Of a DNA stretch of 64,000 nt, positions 36,179 through 45,412 are shown one piece after another. The stretch covers positions 62,001-126,000 of the forward strand of contig MKSW01000013.1 of assembly GCA_001897425.1 (NCBI GenBank). Reading direction: 5' to 3'. Source of the stretch: Actinobacteria bacterium 69-20. GTDB lineage: Bacteria > Actinomycetota > Actinomycetes > Mycobacteriales > Nakamurellaceae. Within the stretch, counting starts at the first letter, position 1; each line of letters begins with the position of its first letter. The notes beneath the pieces are model-generated. The model was not told the DNA's origin. It saw nothing but the letters and a program-made list of their open reading frames with translations, and searched no databases. Position numbers and translations under genes: made by a program.

Positions 36179-37075
36179 GTGCGTGTCACCGTGGACGTGG
36201 GTAGCGCGATCGATGTCGCGGCGTTGACCGTGCGCCGCGGCGGTCGTGTCGTGCTGGATTCGCTGTCCTGCCGGATCGCGCCGGCATCGGTGACCGGGCT
36301 GCTGGGGCCGTCCGGATCGGGCAAGACGACGCTGATGCGGTCGATCGTAGGTGTGCAGCGGATCGCCGCGGGCACCGTGAGCGTCTTCGGGTTGCCGGCC
36401 GGCTCCCCCGAACTTCGAGCGCGCACCGGGTACATGACGCAGTCGGTGAGCATCTATGACGACCTGACCGTGGCCGAGAACGTCCGCTACTTCGCGACGG
36501 TGGCCGGGGCCGGCCGCACGGCGGTCGCGCGCACCATCGACGAGGTGGGCCTGGCCGGCGCGGCGCGGCAATTGGTGCACACGCTGTCCGGGGGGCAGCG
36601 GTCCCGCGCGTCCCTGGCGTGCGCCCTGGTGGGCGATCCGGAGCTCCTGGTGCTTGACGAGCCCACCGTGGGCCAGGATCCGGTACTCCGCGAGGAGCTG
36701 TGGGACATGTTCCACGCCCGCGCGAGAGCCGGTGCGACAGTGGTGGTTTCGAGCCACGTCATGGATGAGGCGGTCCGTTGCGACCGGCTGCTGCTGATCC
36801 GCGACGGAGCCCTGTTAGCGGACGACACTCCGGCCGGCGTGCAGGCGGCCGCCGGCACGGACGACATGGATGCCGCATTCCTGACCCTGATCCGGCAATC
36901 GGGGCAGGAGCCGCTCGGTGGCCGCGAGCGCGGTATTGACGGCGGTGCCGACGGCCGTGCCGACGCCGTCACGGATCTCGCGGCGAAAGCCGCCGAACAG
37001 CGTCATACCCGTAGCGACGCAAGCGATACCGGCGGCCGCCACGCCCGAGGTGACCGGCAAGGACACGGGCAGTGA
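36179..37075 (+). CDS. Second ABC transporter ATPase (CcmA-like)
   Basis: A 298-residue ATPase, first half of a second exporter. Walker A GPSGSGKTTLMR, Q-loop YMTQSVSIYDDLTVAENVRYF, signature LSGGQRSRASLACAL, Walker B LLVLDEPTVGQDP and H-loop SSHVMDEA. Start GTG 36179, with TAGTTT ending six bases upstream, may be leaderless. After about residue 235 the protein degenerates into a charged Asp/Arg/Gly tail (RGIDGGADGRADAVTDL...HARGDRQGHG). The tail DNA holds one exact copy of a scattered 16-bp motif (36995-37010). Confidence 0.9.
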   Translation: MRVTVDVGSAIDVAALTVRRGGRVVLDSLSCRIAPASVTGLLGPSGSGKTTLMRSIVGVQRIAAGTVSVFGLPAGSPELRARTGYMTQSVSIYDDLTVAENVRYFATVAGAGRTAVARTIDEVGLAGAARQLVHTLSGGQRSRASLACALVGDPELLVLDEPTVGQDPVLREELWDMFHARARAGATVVVSSHVMDEAVRCDRLLLIRDGALLADDTPAGVQAAAGTDDMDAAFLTLIRQSGQEPLGGRERGIDGGADGRADAVTDLAAKAAEQRHTRSDASDTGGRHARGDRQGHGQ

Positions 37076-37821
37076 CACCGGCGATCACGCCGCGCATCCT
37101 GGCGGCCACCGCCGCGCGCATCCTGCGGCAGTTGACGCACGACCCGCGTTCCATCGCGATGCTGGTCGCTCTGCCCGTGGTATTGATGACGTTCTTGTAT
37201 TTCATGTTCGACGGTGCGCAACCGCTGATCTCGAACCTACTTCTGATCATGTTGGGGATATTCCCGCTCGTCGCCATGTTCCTGATCACCAGCGTGGCGA
37301 TGCTGCGGGAGCGCACCTCGGGCACCCTGGAACGACTGATGACCACCCCGTCCGGGAAGCTGGATCTGCTGTTCGGGTACGGGATCTCGTTCGGGATCGC
37401 CGCCGCGGTCCAAGGGCTGGTGGCGGCCGGCTGCGCGTACTGGTTCTTCTCGATGTCCACGGCGGGATCGGCGTGGCTCACGGTGCTGGTGGCGATCCTG
37501 GGTGGGCTGCTGGGCATGTCGTTGGGCCTGGTGAGTTCGGCGTTCGCGCGCACCGAATTCCAAGCGGTGCAGATGTTTCAGATCGTCGTGATCCCACAAT
37601 CGTTGCTGTGCGGCCTGTTCGTGCCGCGCGCCGACATGGCAACCTGGTTGCACGTCCTCTCGGACCTCATGCCGCTGACGTACGTGGTCGAGGCGTTGCA
37701 GCAGATCGGCGCGCACGCGGAACCGAGCGCCATCCTCTGGCGCGATGCGGGAATCGTCGCGGGCTGCGTCCTGCTCGCCCTGGGTCTCGCCTCGGCGACG
37801 CTGCGCCGACGCACCGCATAG
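37072..37821 (+). CDS. Second ABC-2 permease
   Basis: A 249-residue permease with six helices, ABC-2 signature loop MLRERTSGTLERLMTTPSGKLDLLFGYG, and the end helix WRDAGIVAGCVLLALGLASATL. The GTG overlaps the ATPase stop (GTGA). Related in type to the DrrB-like gene just upstream, so two exporters of the same class sit in tandem, separated by 64 bp. Confidence 0.92.
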   Translation: MTPAITPRILAATAARILRQLTHDPRSIAMLVALPVVLMTFLYFMFDGAQPLISNLLLIMLGIFPLVAMFLITSVAMLRERTSGTLERLMTTPSGKLDLLFGYGISFGIAAAVQGLVAAGCAYWFFSMSTAGSAWLTVLVAILGGLLGMSLGLVSSAFARTEFQAVQMFQIVVIPQSLLCGLFVPRADMATWLHVLSDLMPLTYVVEALQQIGAHAEPSAILWRDAGIVAGCVLLALGLASATLRRRTA

Positions 37822-37931
37822 ACCTCGAGCGAGGCCGCGTGCCACGGCGCCCATGACGAGGTCGCGATGCCACGCCGTCGCTACCCCCCCCGCGGCGACC
37901 AGGCAGAACCTCCACGGGCTGCCACGCGTCG

Positions 37932-38414
37932 TCATGGACGCGATCGCTCGCTGCGCATCACCCGCAGCGCCAGCCCGATCACGGCCCCACCGACGAGCAC
38001 GAAGACGACTTCGAGCACCTGGAACCCGAGCCAGAACCGTTCCGCGACCTCGAACACGACCAACCCGATGCCCGCGACGATCGACAGCTCGGCGGCTGCC
38101 CGACCGGCCCGAAGCACCCACAGCCCGACGATCAGGAAGCCGCCTCCCACGAGTCCGGCGAGCAGGATCCCCGGCCAGCGGTAGTCCGGGAACGGGCTGT
38201 CGCGCAACGCCGCAGGATTCGCGTTCAGCAGCGAGCCGTCCGGCCGGATCGCCAGCAGCACGCCGCCGACCAGCGCCATCGCACCGGTGATCAGCTCGAT
38301 GGCGGCCAGCACCTTGGCGCCGCGCGGGATCGGTGGGCGGGACGGTGGGCGCTGCATCGGTGGGCGCACGTCGCCGACGGCTCTCTTCGTTGCCCGATGA
38401 ATCGCCATACCCAC
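37932..38414 (-). CDS. Four-helix membrane protein, unknown
   Basis: A 160-residue protein: basic Pro/Arg-rich N-terminus (1-30), then four transmembrane helices (about 33-55, 80-102, 108-125, 131-150). I do not recognise a family. It is the last gene of the leftward operon after the CBS-domain gene, separated by 26 bp, and may be co-regulated with it. ATG 38414 (MGMAIHR) is the longest start; a start at GAKVLAAIEL would omit the basic part. Confidence 0.7.
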   Translation of the reverse strand: MGMAIHRATKRAVGDVRPPMQRPPSRPPIPRGAKVLAAIELITGAMALVGGVLLAIRPDGSLLNANPAALRDSPFPDYRWPGILLAGLVGGGFLIVGLWVLRAGRAAAELSIVAGIGLVVFEVAERFWLGFQVLEVVFVLVGGAVIGLALRVMRSERSRP

Positions 38415-38440
38415 ATGCTTGCCGGTCGGGGCGGCGGCGG

Positions 38441-38854
38441 TCAGGGGCGAAGGTCCCCTCCAGGAGCGTCGAGGATGAGCGTGCGCAGCAGGTCACGAAG
38501 GGTGATGACGCCGACCACGCCGAGCCCCTCGGTGATCGGAATGCAGCGGACTCGCTCGTCGATCATCAAGGCGACCAGAGCGGAGGCATCGGCTCCCGGG
38601 GCGAGCGATTCGACGGGCGTCGTCATGACGTCGGCCGCGGTGCGCCCGCTGCGGTGGCCCGGCGTCGGCGACGTCATGCCCCAGCCCCGCAGTAGATCCG
38701 CCTCGGACACGATGCCGACGAGGCGGCCGTCATCGTCGTCGACGACGGGGACCGAGGTGAAGCCCCGTTCCACCAGGACCCGGGCGACCTCGGGTATCGG
38801 CGCCGTGGACGACACCGTCACAACGTTGCTGCTCATGATATTTCGGGCCTTCAT
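38441..38854 (-). CDS. Two-CBS-domain protein (Hrp1-like)
   Basis: A 137-residue protein of two CBS domains: MKARNIMSSNVVTVSSTAPIPEVARVLVERGFTSVPVVDDDDGRLVGIVSEADLLRG and ADVMTTPVESLAPGADASALVALMIDERVRCIPITEGLGVVGVITLRDLLR, in two halves. Free-standing CBS pairs bind adenine nucleotides. M. tuberculosis Hrp1 (Rv2626c), a DosR-regulon protein of nearly the same size, is the closest thing I know. Preceded by GGAGGG. A copy of the 16-bp motif lies at 38868-38883 in the short gap after the phosphoketolase gene. Confidence 0.9.
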   Translation of the reverse strand: MKARNIMSSNVVTVSSTAPIPEVARVLVERGFTSVPVVDDDDGRLVGIVSEADLLRGWGMTSPTPGHRSGRTAADVMTTPVESLAPGADASALVALMIDERVRCIPITEGLGVVGVITLRDLLRTLILDAPGGDLRP

Positions 38855-38908
38855 CGCGCTCCCTCCGGAACGTCGTCATACACGGTGTCAAAGATCTACG
38901 GGGCCGGA

Positions 38909-41251
38909 TCAGTGCGGCCAGGTCCATTCGCTGATCGCCGGGTCGTCGATGCCGTGTTCGCGTGTGTATGCGCGAGCGGCCAGCCGTGCGTCGGCCATCT
39001 TCTGGCGGACGACCGCCGCGTCGGAACCGAGCGACGGGACGCGGTCGATGACGTCCATGACGAGGTGGAACCTGTCGAGGTCGTTGAGCATGACCATGTC
39101 GAACGGAGTGGTGGTGGTCCCTTCCTCCTTGTAGCCGCGCACGTGGATGTTGCTGTGCCCGGCGCGCCGGTAGGTCAGCCGGTGGATCAAGGTCGGATAA
39201 CCGTGGTAGGCGAAGATCACCGGCCGGTCGGTCGTGAAGAGCGCGTCGAACTCGCGGTCGGACATGCCGTGCGGATGCTCGGTGTCCGGCTGCAGGCGCA
39301 TCAGGTCGACGACGTTGATCACGCGGACCGCGAGGTCGGGGAATTCCCGTCGCAGCAGGTCGGCCGCGGCGAGTGCTTCCAGGGTCGGGATGTCGCCGGC
39401 GCAGGCGAGCACGACATCCGGATGATGCTCGGGGTGGTTGCTGGCCCAGTCCCAGATGCCGAGACCGCGAGTGCAATGTGCGATCGCCTCGTCGATCCCG
39501 AGGTACGTGAGGGCCGGCTGCTTGCCGGCGACGATGACGTTCACGCAGTCCGTGCTGCGCAGGCACTGGTCCGCGACCCAAAGCAGGGTGTTCGCGTCCG
39601 GCGGCAGGTAGACGCGGACGATCTCGGCCTTCTTGTTCACGACATGGTCGATGAAGCCGGGGTCCTGGTGCGAGAAGCCGTTGTGGTCCTGCCGCCAAAC
39701 CAGCGAGCTGAGCAGGTAGTTCATCGACGCGATCGGGCGCCGCCACGGGATCTCGCGGGACGTCTTGAGCCACTTCGCGTGCTGATTGAGCATCGAGTCG
39801 ACGATGTGGATGAACGCCTCGTAACAGGTGAACAGCCCATGACGGCCGGTGAGCAGGTACCCCTCGAGCCAGCCCTGGCAGACATGCTCCGAGAGCACCT
39901 CCATGACGCGCCCCTGCGGCGCGAGATGGTCGTCGCCGTGACGGATCTCGGCCTGCCAGACGCGGTCGGTCACGTCGAGGACCGCGTCGAGCCGGTTTGA
40001 GGCGACCTCGTCCGGGCCGACGAGCCGGAACGACGTGGGGTTGCTGGCGACGACGTCGCGCAGCCAGTAGCCGAGCACCCGGGTCGCCTCGCTGAACGAT
40101 GCCGCCGGAAGCGTGACATCCACCGCGTAGGAACGAAAGTCGGGAAGATCCAGGGCGCGCAGCAGCAGGCCACCGTTCGCATGCGGGTTCGCGCTCATCC
40201 GCCGCTCGCCGGTCGGTGGAAGCGCGGCAAGATCGGCCCGCAGGCTCCCGTCGGGGCCGAAGAGCTCATCCGGTCGATAGCTGCGCATCCAGTCCTCGAG
40301 CAACCGCAGGTGCACCGGGTTCTCCCGGACCCCGGCGAGCGGCACCTGGTGCGAGCGCCAGGTGCCTTCGACCGGAAGCCCGTCCACGGTGCGCGGCCCG
40401 GTCCACCCCTTCGGGGTGACGAGCACGATCGCCGGCCATGCCGGGCGCGGATCGCCAGAACCGGACCGGGCAAGCCGCTGGATGGTCGCGATGTCGTCGA
40501 GCGCATCGTCGAGCGCCACGGCCATGGCGCGGTGCATCACCGCCGGATCATCGCCCTCGACGACGATCGGGCGGTGACCGTATCCGCGGATCAGATCGAG
40601 GAGCTGGTCGCGGGGGATGCGGGCCAGCACCGTCGGATTCGCGATCTTCCAGCCGTTGAGGTGCAGGATCGGCAGCACGGCCCCGTCGGTGACGGGGCTC
40701 AAGAACTTGTTGGAATGCCAGCTCGTCGCGAGCGGGCCGGTCTCCGCCTCGCCGTCACCGACCACGCAGGCGACGACGAGTTCGGGGTTGTCCAGCGCCG
40801 CGCCGTAGGCGTGGGCGAGCGCGTACCCGAGTTCGCCGCCCTCGTGGATCGAGCCGGGCGTCTCGGGGGCCACATGGCTCGGAATACCGCCGGGAAAGGA
40901 GAACTGCCGGAACAGCCGCCGCAGGCCGTCGGTGTTGCGACCGATGTGCGGATAGACCTCGCTGTACGTGCCCTCCAGGTAGGCATTCGCCACCGCCGCC
41001 GGCCCACCGTGCCCGGGGCCGAACACGTAGATCATGTCCAGATCGCGCTCCCGGATCGCTCGGTTCAGGTGCGCGTAGACGAAGTTGAGCCCGGGGGTGG
41101 TGCCCCAATGCCCAAGCAGCCGCGGCTTGACATCGTGCACGTCCAGCGGCTTGCTGAGCAGCGGGTTGTCCTTGAGATAGATCTGGCCGACGGACAGATA
41201 GTTCGCAGCCCGCCAGTAGGCGTCGATGAGATCCAGTTCGCGATCGTTCAT
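38909..41251 (-). CDS. xfp: Phosphoketolase (xylulose-5-P/fructose-6-P)
   Basis: A 780-residue thiamine-diphosphate enzyme that splits xylulose 5-phosphate (or fructose 6-phosphate) into acetyl phosphate plus a sugar phosphate. Diagnostic blocks: [65 protein letters not shown], the TPP-Mg2+ set [11 protein letters not shown], and [18 protein letters not shown]. It gives ATP-yielding carbon flow without respiration, fitting the neighbouring low-oxygen genes. It begins 17 bp after the P-type ATPase stop, so they share a transcript. Confidence 0.96.
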   Translation of the reverse strand: MNDRELDLIDAYWRAANYLSVGQIYLKDNPLLSKPLDVHDVKPRLLGHWGTTPGLNFVYAHLNRAIRERDLDMIYVFGPGHGGPAAVANAYLEGTYSEVYPHIGRNTDGLRRLFRQFSFPGGIPSHVAPETPGSIHEGGELGYALAHAYGAALDNPELVVACVVGDGEAETGPLATSWHSNKFLSPVTDGAVLPILHLNGWKIANPTVLARIPRDQLLDLIRGYGHRPIVVEGDDPAVMHRAMAVALDDALDDIATIQRLARSGSGDPRPAWPAIVLVTPKGWTGPRTVDGLPVEGTWRSHQVPLAGVRENPVHLRLLEDWMRSYRPDELFGPDGSLRADLAALPPTGERRMSANPHANGGLLLRALDLPDFRSYAVDVTLPAASFSEATRVLGYWLRDVVASNPTSFRLVGPDEVASNRLDAVLDVTDRVWQAEIRHGDDHLAPQGRVMEVLSEHVCQGWLEGYLLTGRHGLFTCYEAFIHIVDSMLNQHAKWLKTSREIPWRRPIASMNYLLSSLVWRQDHNGFSHQDPGFIDHVVNKKAEIVRVYLPPDANTLLWVADQCLRSTDCVNVIVAGKQPALTYLGIDEAIAHCTRGLGIWDWASNHPEHHPDVVLACAGDIPTLEALAAADLLRREFPDLAVRVINVVDLMRLQPDTEHPHGMSDREFDALFTTDRPVIFAYHGYPTLIHRLTYRRAGHSNIHVRGYKEEGTTTTPFDMVMLNDLDRFHLVMDVIDRVPSLGSDAAVVRQKMADARLAARAYTREHGIDDPAISEWTWPH

Positions 41252-41267
41252 GTCTTCGGGCCTTTCG

Positions 41268-44039
41268 TCATGGCGTCCGGGCGGTGAGTTCCCGTTCCGT
41301 GCGGGGCTCGGTTATGGCGCGTGTCACTGCGCGTCGCAGGAATCGGTGCAGTTCGTCCGCGCCCCACACGATCACCGAGCACACCGGCAGCAGCGCGATC
41401 GCCCATACCGGCGGCGGCGCCGTGCCGAAGATCGGCTGCAGGACCGGTAGATAGATCAGGATAGCGGCGAACGCGATCTCGCCGCCGATGGCGGCGAGCA
41501 GCAGCCGGTTGCTGAGGACACCGATCGATCGGAGCGACGCCCGCTCCGTGCGGGCGGCGAAGGCCGTGCCGATCTGGCAGGCGACGATCGTGGCGAAGGT
41601 GATCGTGGTGGCCTGCCGGTACACCTCGTGCAGCGCGCTTCCGGGGCCGACCGGAGCCCCGGGATACCAGCCGGCGTGCAGCAGCACGGCCAGATACAGC
41701 GTCATGGTCAGGGCAGCGGAGATCATGCCCATCAGCAGCCACGCCCGCCCTAGCAACCCTGCCGTGATCAGGCGCTCCTTGCGCGGGCGCGGGCCGCGAT
41801 CCATCAGGTCCGGTTCCGCGTGCTCGCGCCCCAGGGCCTGCGCGGGCAGGGTGTCGGTGCCGAGGTCGATGGCGAGGATCTGCAGCACGCCGATCGGGAT
41901 CGGCACCGCACCGGCGGTGAGCACGAACACGGCGAACGGAACGGCCTCCGGGATGGCGTGGGTGAAGATGTACAACACGAACTTGCGCAGGTTGGCGTAC
42001 GCGCGGCGCCCCTCTCGGACGGCCGTCACGATGGTCGCGAAGTTGTCGTCGGTGAGCACCATGGTCGCGGCCTCCCGCGCCACGTCGGTGCCGGACAGGC
42101 CCATGGCCACACCGATATCGGCCTGATGCAACGCCGGTGCGTCGTTCACCCCGTCGCCCGTCATCGCCACCACGTGACCCTCATGCTGCAAAGCCTCGGC
42201 GATCCGCAGCTTGTTCTCCGGGGTGGCGCGGGCAAAGACGATCTCGTCGGGCCCGGCGAGCAGCCGGTCGAGGGCATCGTCGCTCATGGCGTCGAGTTCC
42301 GGCCCGGTGATGGCCCGAGCGGTGCCGATGCCGACCTGACGCGCGATCTCGGTGGCCGTGCGAGCATGGTCTCCGGTCACCACGTGAATCCGGATACCGG
42401 CCCGGTGACAATCGGCGACCGCGTCCGCGACCTCCGGACGCGGTGGGTCGAGCAAGGCGACCAGACCCAGCAGGCAAAGCTCGCGCTCGGATGCGGCGGC
42501 GTCCGTTGGCGTGCTGGTCGCCGGCCGCGACGCCAACGCGAGCACCCGCAGACCGCGTGCGGCGAAACCCTCGACGGCACCGGTGATGTCATGCTCCGCA
42601 GCCTGAGTGAGCGGGTGCGGTGCGCCGCCGCAAAGCCAGCCCGTGCAGAGCGGCAGCACGGCCTCCGGCGCACCCTTGACCTGGACGCGCGGTCCGGCGC
42701 CACGATCGGTGACCACGCTCATCCGTCTGCGCCGCGGATCGAACGGGAACGCTACGAGCGGCGTCTCGGCGGTAACGCCGAGGCCTTCGGCACAGTCCCG
42801 CAGCGCGCGTTCCATGGGGTCGGCTGTGAGCGGGTCGCCGCAATCCGCCATCACCTCGGCCAGGCCCCGAAGATCCGGTTCGCCGCGCCGTGGCTCGCGC
42901 GTCCGGCCGGCGGACCACAGCTCGACCACCTGCATCCGGTTCTGCGTGAGGGTGCCGGTCTTGTCCGTGCAGATCACCGTCGTCGATCCCAGCGTCTCGA
43001 CCGCGGAGAGTCGTTTGACCAGCGCGCCCGCCCGGGCGAGCTTCCGCACGCCGACGGCGAGAGCGAGGGTGATGGTGGGCAGCAGGCCCTCGGGAACGTT
43101 CGCCACCAGCAGGCCGATAGCGAAGATGACGGCGTTCGCGAGGGTCAGCCCGGCGAGCAAGCCGAGCGGCAGGAACAGCACCCCCATGGCCACCGCGACG
43201 GCGGCGATCACCCAGGCACCGAGACGCACCTGGCGTTCCAACGGGCTCTCCCGATCGTGCCGCCGTTGTGAGAGCGCCGCGATGCGGCCCAACTCCGTGT
43301 GCGCTCCGGTCGCGAAGACGACAGCGGGCGCCCGGCCACTCGTGCAACTCGTTCCCGAGAAGACGGCGTCCGGCGCGTCGATCAGCCGGTCCGCGGTGTC
43401 CGGCTCGCGCGCGGACCGGGTGACGGGGACGGACTCCCCGGTCAACGCCGACAGGTCCACCTCCAGCGACCCGTCGATGAGCCGCGCGTCCGCGCTGATC
43501 CGGTCCCCCTCGTCGATCAGCAGCACGTCGCCGGGCACCACCCGATCCGCGGCCACGAGGAGGGCTGCGCCGGAACGGATCACGCGTGCCTGCGGCGGGA
43601 GATACCTGGCCAGCGCCTGCACGGCCCGCGCGGCCTGCGTCTCCTGGGCGAACGCGACCACGGCGTTGATCGCGATGACGGCCAAGATCGCCCAGCACAC
43701 GGTGGGCGTGCCGGACACCAGCGCCAGCACCGCCGCGGCGAACAGCAACAGCGCCAACGGGTGAGTGATCTGCCGGGCCAACGCACGCGGCCAGGTGGCC
43801 CGATGCGTCTGCGGTAGGACGTTCGGGCCGTAGATCGCCAGCCGCCGTTCGGCCTCTCGCAACTCCAGCCCGGCGGCCGACGTGCGAAGGTTGCGCAGCA
43901 GCATGTCGAGCGGTTCGCGGGTCGGCTTCTCGGCAGCATCCATGGGCCGGCCCTCGGGCTCGTCCGGAGGTTCGTGAACGGGCTTGTGAGCGGGTCCGTG
44001 AATCGGTCCCAGGGGCATCGCCGTACCCACGCCGGACAT
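41268..44039 (-). CDS. PII-type cation-transporting P-type ATPase
   Basis: A 923-residue ATPase. The helix 4 ion-binding motif is [19 protein letters not shown], the form seen in Na+,K+-type and some Ca2+ pumps; phosphorylation site [17 protein letters not shown] in the actuator; [20 protein letters not shown] hinge. Ten helices are visible, six after the catalytic domain. The first 45 residues are a His/Pro-rich repeat ([18 protein letters not shown]) that could bind metal. CtpF of M. tuberculosis, a member of the DosR regulon, is a distant counterpart; the ion here is not determined. Confidence 0.93.
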   Translation of the reverse strand: MSGVGTAMPLGPIHGPAHKPVHEPPDEPEGRPMDAAEKPTREPLDMLLRNLRTSAAGLELREAERRLAIYGPNVLPQTHRATWPRALARQITHPLALLLFAAAVLALVSGTPTVCWAILAVIAINAVVAFAQETQAARAVQALARYLPPQARVIRSGAALLVAADRVVPGDVLLIDEGDRISADARLIDGSLEVDLSALTGESVPVTRSAREPDTADRLIDAPDAVFSGTSCTSGRAPAVVFATGAHTELGRIAALSQRRHDRESPLERQVRLGAWVIAAVAVAMGVLFLPLGLLAGLTLANAVIFAIGLLVANVPEGLLPTITLALAVGVRKLARAGALVKRLSAVETLGSTTVICTDKTGTLTQNRMQVVELWSAGRTREPRRGEPDLRGLAEVMADCGDPLTADPMERALRDCAEGLGVTAETPLVAFPFDPRRRRMSVVTDRGAGPRVQVKGAPEAVLPLCTGWLCGGAPHPLTQAAEHDITGAVEGFAARGLRVLALASRPATSTPTDAAASERELCLLGLVALLDPPRPEVADAVADCHRAGIRIHVVTGDHARTATEIARQVGIGTARAITGPELDAMSDDALDRLLAGPDEIVFARATPENKLRIAEALQHEGHVVAMTGDGVNDAPALHQADIGVAMGLSGTDVAREAATMVLTDDNFATIVTAVREGRRAYANLRKFVLYIFTHAIPEAVPFAVFVLTAGAVPIPIGVLQILAIDLGTDTLPAQALGREHAEPDLMDRGPRPRKERLITAGLLGRAWLLMGMISAALTMTLYLAVLLHAGWYPGAPVGPGSALHEVYRQATTITFATIVACQIGTAFAARTERASLRSIGVLSNRLLLAAIGGEIAFAAILIYLPVLQPIFGTAPPPVWAIALLPVCSVIVWGADELHRFLRRAVTRAITEPRTERELTARTP

Positions 44040-44088
44040 CGCCCCCTCCCTGCGTCAGCCAGGTGCCCCAGGCGCCCCAGGTGCGGCC

Positions 44089-45213
44089 TCAGCCGGCCAC
44101 CGGGAGGACAGTCAGGGATCGTCCCGCCAGGGACCGGGCCTTCGCCTCCAGCTTCCGAGCCAGTGAGAGGAACGCCTGCCCCGCAACGGATTCGGGCGCC
44201 GAGAGCACGATGGGCACGCCCGCATCGCCCGCTTGGCACAATTCCGGGCTCAGCGGTACATCGCCCAGGAAGGGAACCGGGCTACCCGTGAGGCGGCCCA
44301 GCGAGTGCGCCACGGCCGCGCCTCCCCCGGTGCCGAACACGTTGATCCTGGTCCCGTCGGGCAGCGTCATCGCAGTCATGTTCTCGATCACACCCGCCAC
44401 GCGCTGGTGGGTTTGGCCGGCCATGGATCCCGCCCGCTCCGCCACCTCGGCGGCGGCGAGCTGGGGCGTCGTGACCACCAGCAGCTCGGCGGAGGGGATG
44501 AGTTGGGCGGTCGATAGGGCCATGTCGCCGGTACCCGGCGGCAGATCGAGCAACAAGACGTCCAGATCGTCCCAATACACATCCGAAACGAACTGCTGCA
44601 AGGCGCGGTGCAGCATCGGGCCGCGCCACACGATGGCCGCGTTTCCCGCGACGAACATGCCCGCGCTGATCACCTTCACGCCGTGTGCCATCGGCGGAAT
44701 CAGCATGCCGTCGATCTGGGTGGGCCTGGAGTCGACACCCATCATCCGGGGGATCGAGAACCCGTAGATGTCCGCGTCGATGATGCCGACGCGCATGCCG
44801 CCGCTCGCCAGCGCCGCCGCGAGATTGACTGTGACGGTGGATTTCCCGACGCCGCCCTTGCCGGAGGCGACCGCGTAGACGCGCGTCGCCGGCCCGATCT
44901 GTGACGCCGCGGTTCGCTGCGCCGTGCCGGGCTGCAACCGCGACCGCAGCGCCGACCGCTCGGCATCCGTCATGACGTCCATGGTGAGGCGCACATCGGT
45001 CACGCCCGGCACGGCGCGGACCGCGGCGCGGACGTCGTCCGTGATCCGTTCGCGAAGTGGGCATCCCGAGATCGTCAGCAGCACGGTGACGTCGACAATG
45101 CCATCCTGTACCGACACCGACCGAACCATTCCGAGATCCGTTATCGGCCTGCCGATCTCGGGATCCAGCACGGTGCGGAGCGCGTCACGAATCCGGTCAA
45201 CGGTTGCGTCCAT
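44089..45213 (-). CDS. mrp: Mrp/Nbp35-family Fe-S cluster carrier ATPase
   Basis: A 374-residue P-loop ATPase. Residues 5-80 are the DUF59/MIP18-like domain (RTVLDPEIGRPITDLGMVRSVSV...ISGCPLRERI). The deviant Walker A VASGKGGVGKSTVTVNLA at about 118 and DADIYGFSIPRMMG, LLDLPPGTGD and VTTPQLAAAEVAERAG follow. The CxxC near the C-terminus of E. coli Mrp is absent (NMTAMTLPDGTRINVFG), which is usual in actinobacteria. Start ATG 45213 follows GGGAG. As first gene of the leftward operon, it is divergent from the molybdoenzyme, for which it may load clusters. Confidence 0.9.
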   Translation of the reverse strand: MDATVDRIRDALRTVLDPEIGRPITDLGMVRSVSVQDGIVDVTVLLTISGCPLRERITDDVRAAVRAVPGVTDVRLTMDVMTDAERSALRSRLQPGTAQRTAASQIGPATRVYAVASGKGGVGKSTVTVNLAAALASGGMRVGIIDADIYGFSIPRMMGVDSRPTQIDGMLIPPMAHGVKVISAGMFVAGNAAIVWRGPMLHRALQQFVSDVYWDDLDVLLLDLPPGTGDMALSTAQLIPSAELLVVTTPQLAAAEVAERAGSMAGQTHQRVAGVIENMTAMTLPDGTRINVFGTGGGAAVAHSLGRLTGSPVPFLGDVPLSPELCQAGDAGVPIVLSAPESVAGQAFLSLARKLEAKARSLAGRSLTVLPVAG

Positions 45214-45307
45214 AGCTACTCCCTGCGTTCGACGGGCGCCCACGCGCCTGGAGCGGCGAACGGACGGCCATGACGCCAGCGTGCGCTTCCCCACGCGCGC
45301 CGGATAC

Positions 45308-45343
45308 GGGTCGAAAGTCACCGGAGGTCGGGTCGTCCGGCCC
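45308..45343. promoter_or_regulatory. Two DosR-like boxes in the mrp/molybdoenzyme divergent promoter
   Basis: GGGTCGAAAGTCAC (45308-45321) and GGGTCGTCCGGCCC (45330-45343), 22 bp apart, roughly two helical turns. Each approximates the core GGGACNNNNG[T/G]CCC of the DosR consensus TTSGGGACTWWAGTCCCSAA with one to three mismatches. They sit 70-105 bp before the molybdoenzyme start. Confidence 0.4.
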
Positions 45344-45412
45344 TGACTCGGCCGGCAAAGGCGGGCGTGCAATTTATCCGGTAGCCCGGTGGCTCGAGAC
45401 AAGGTGGCAACC

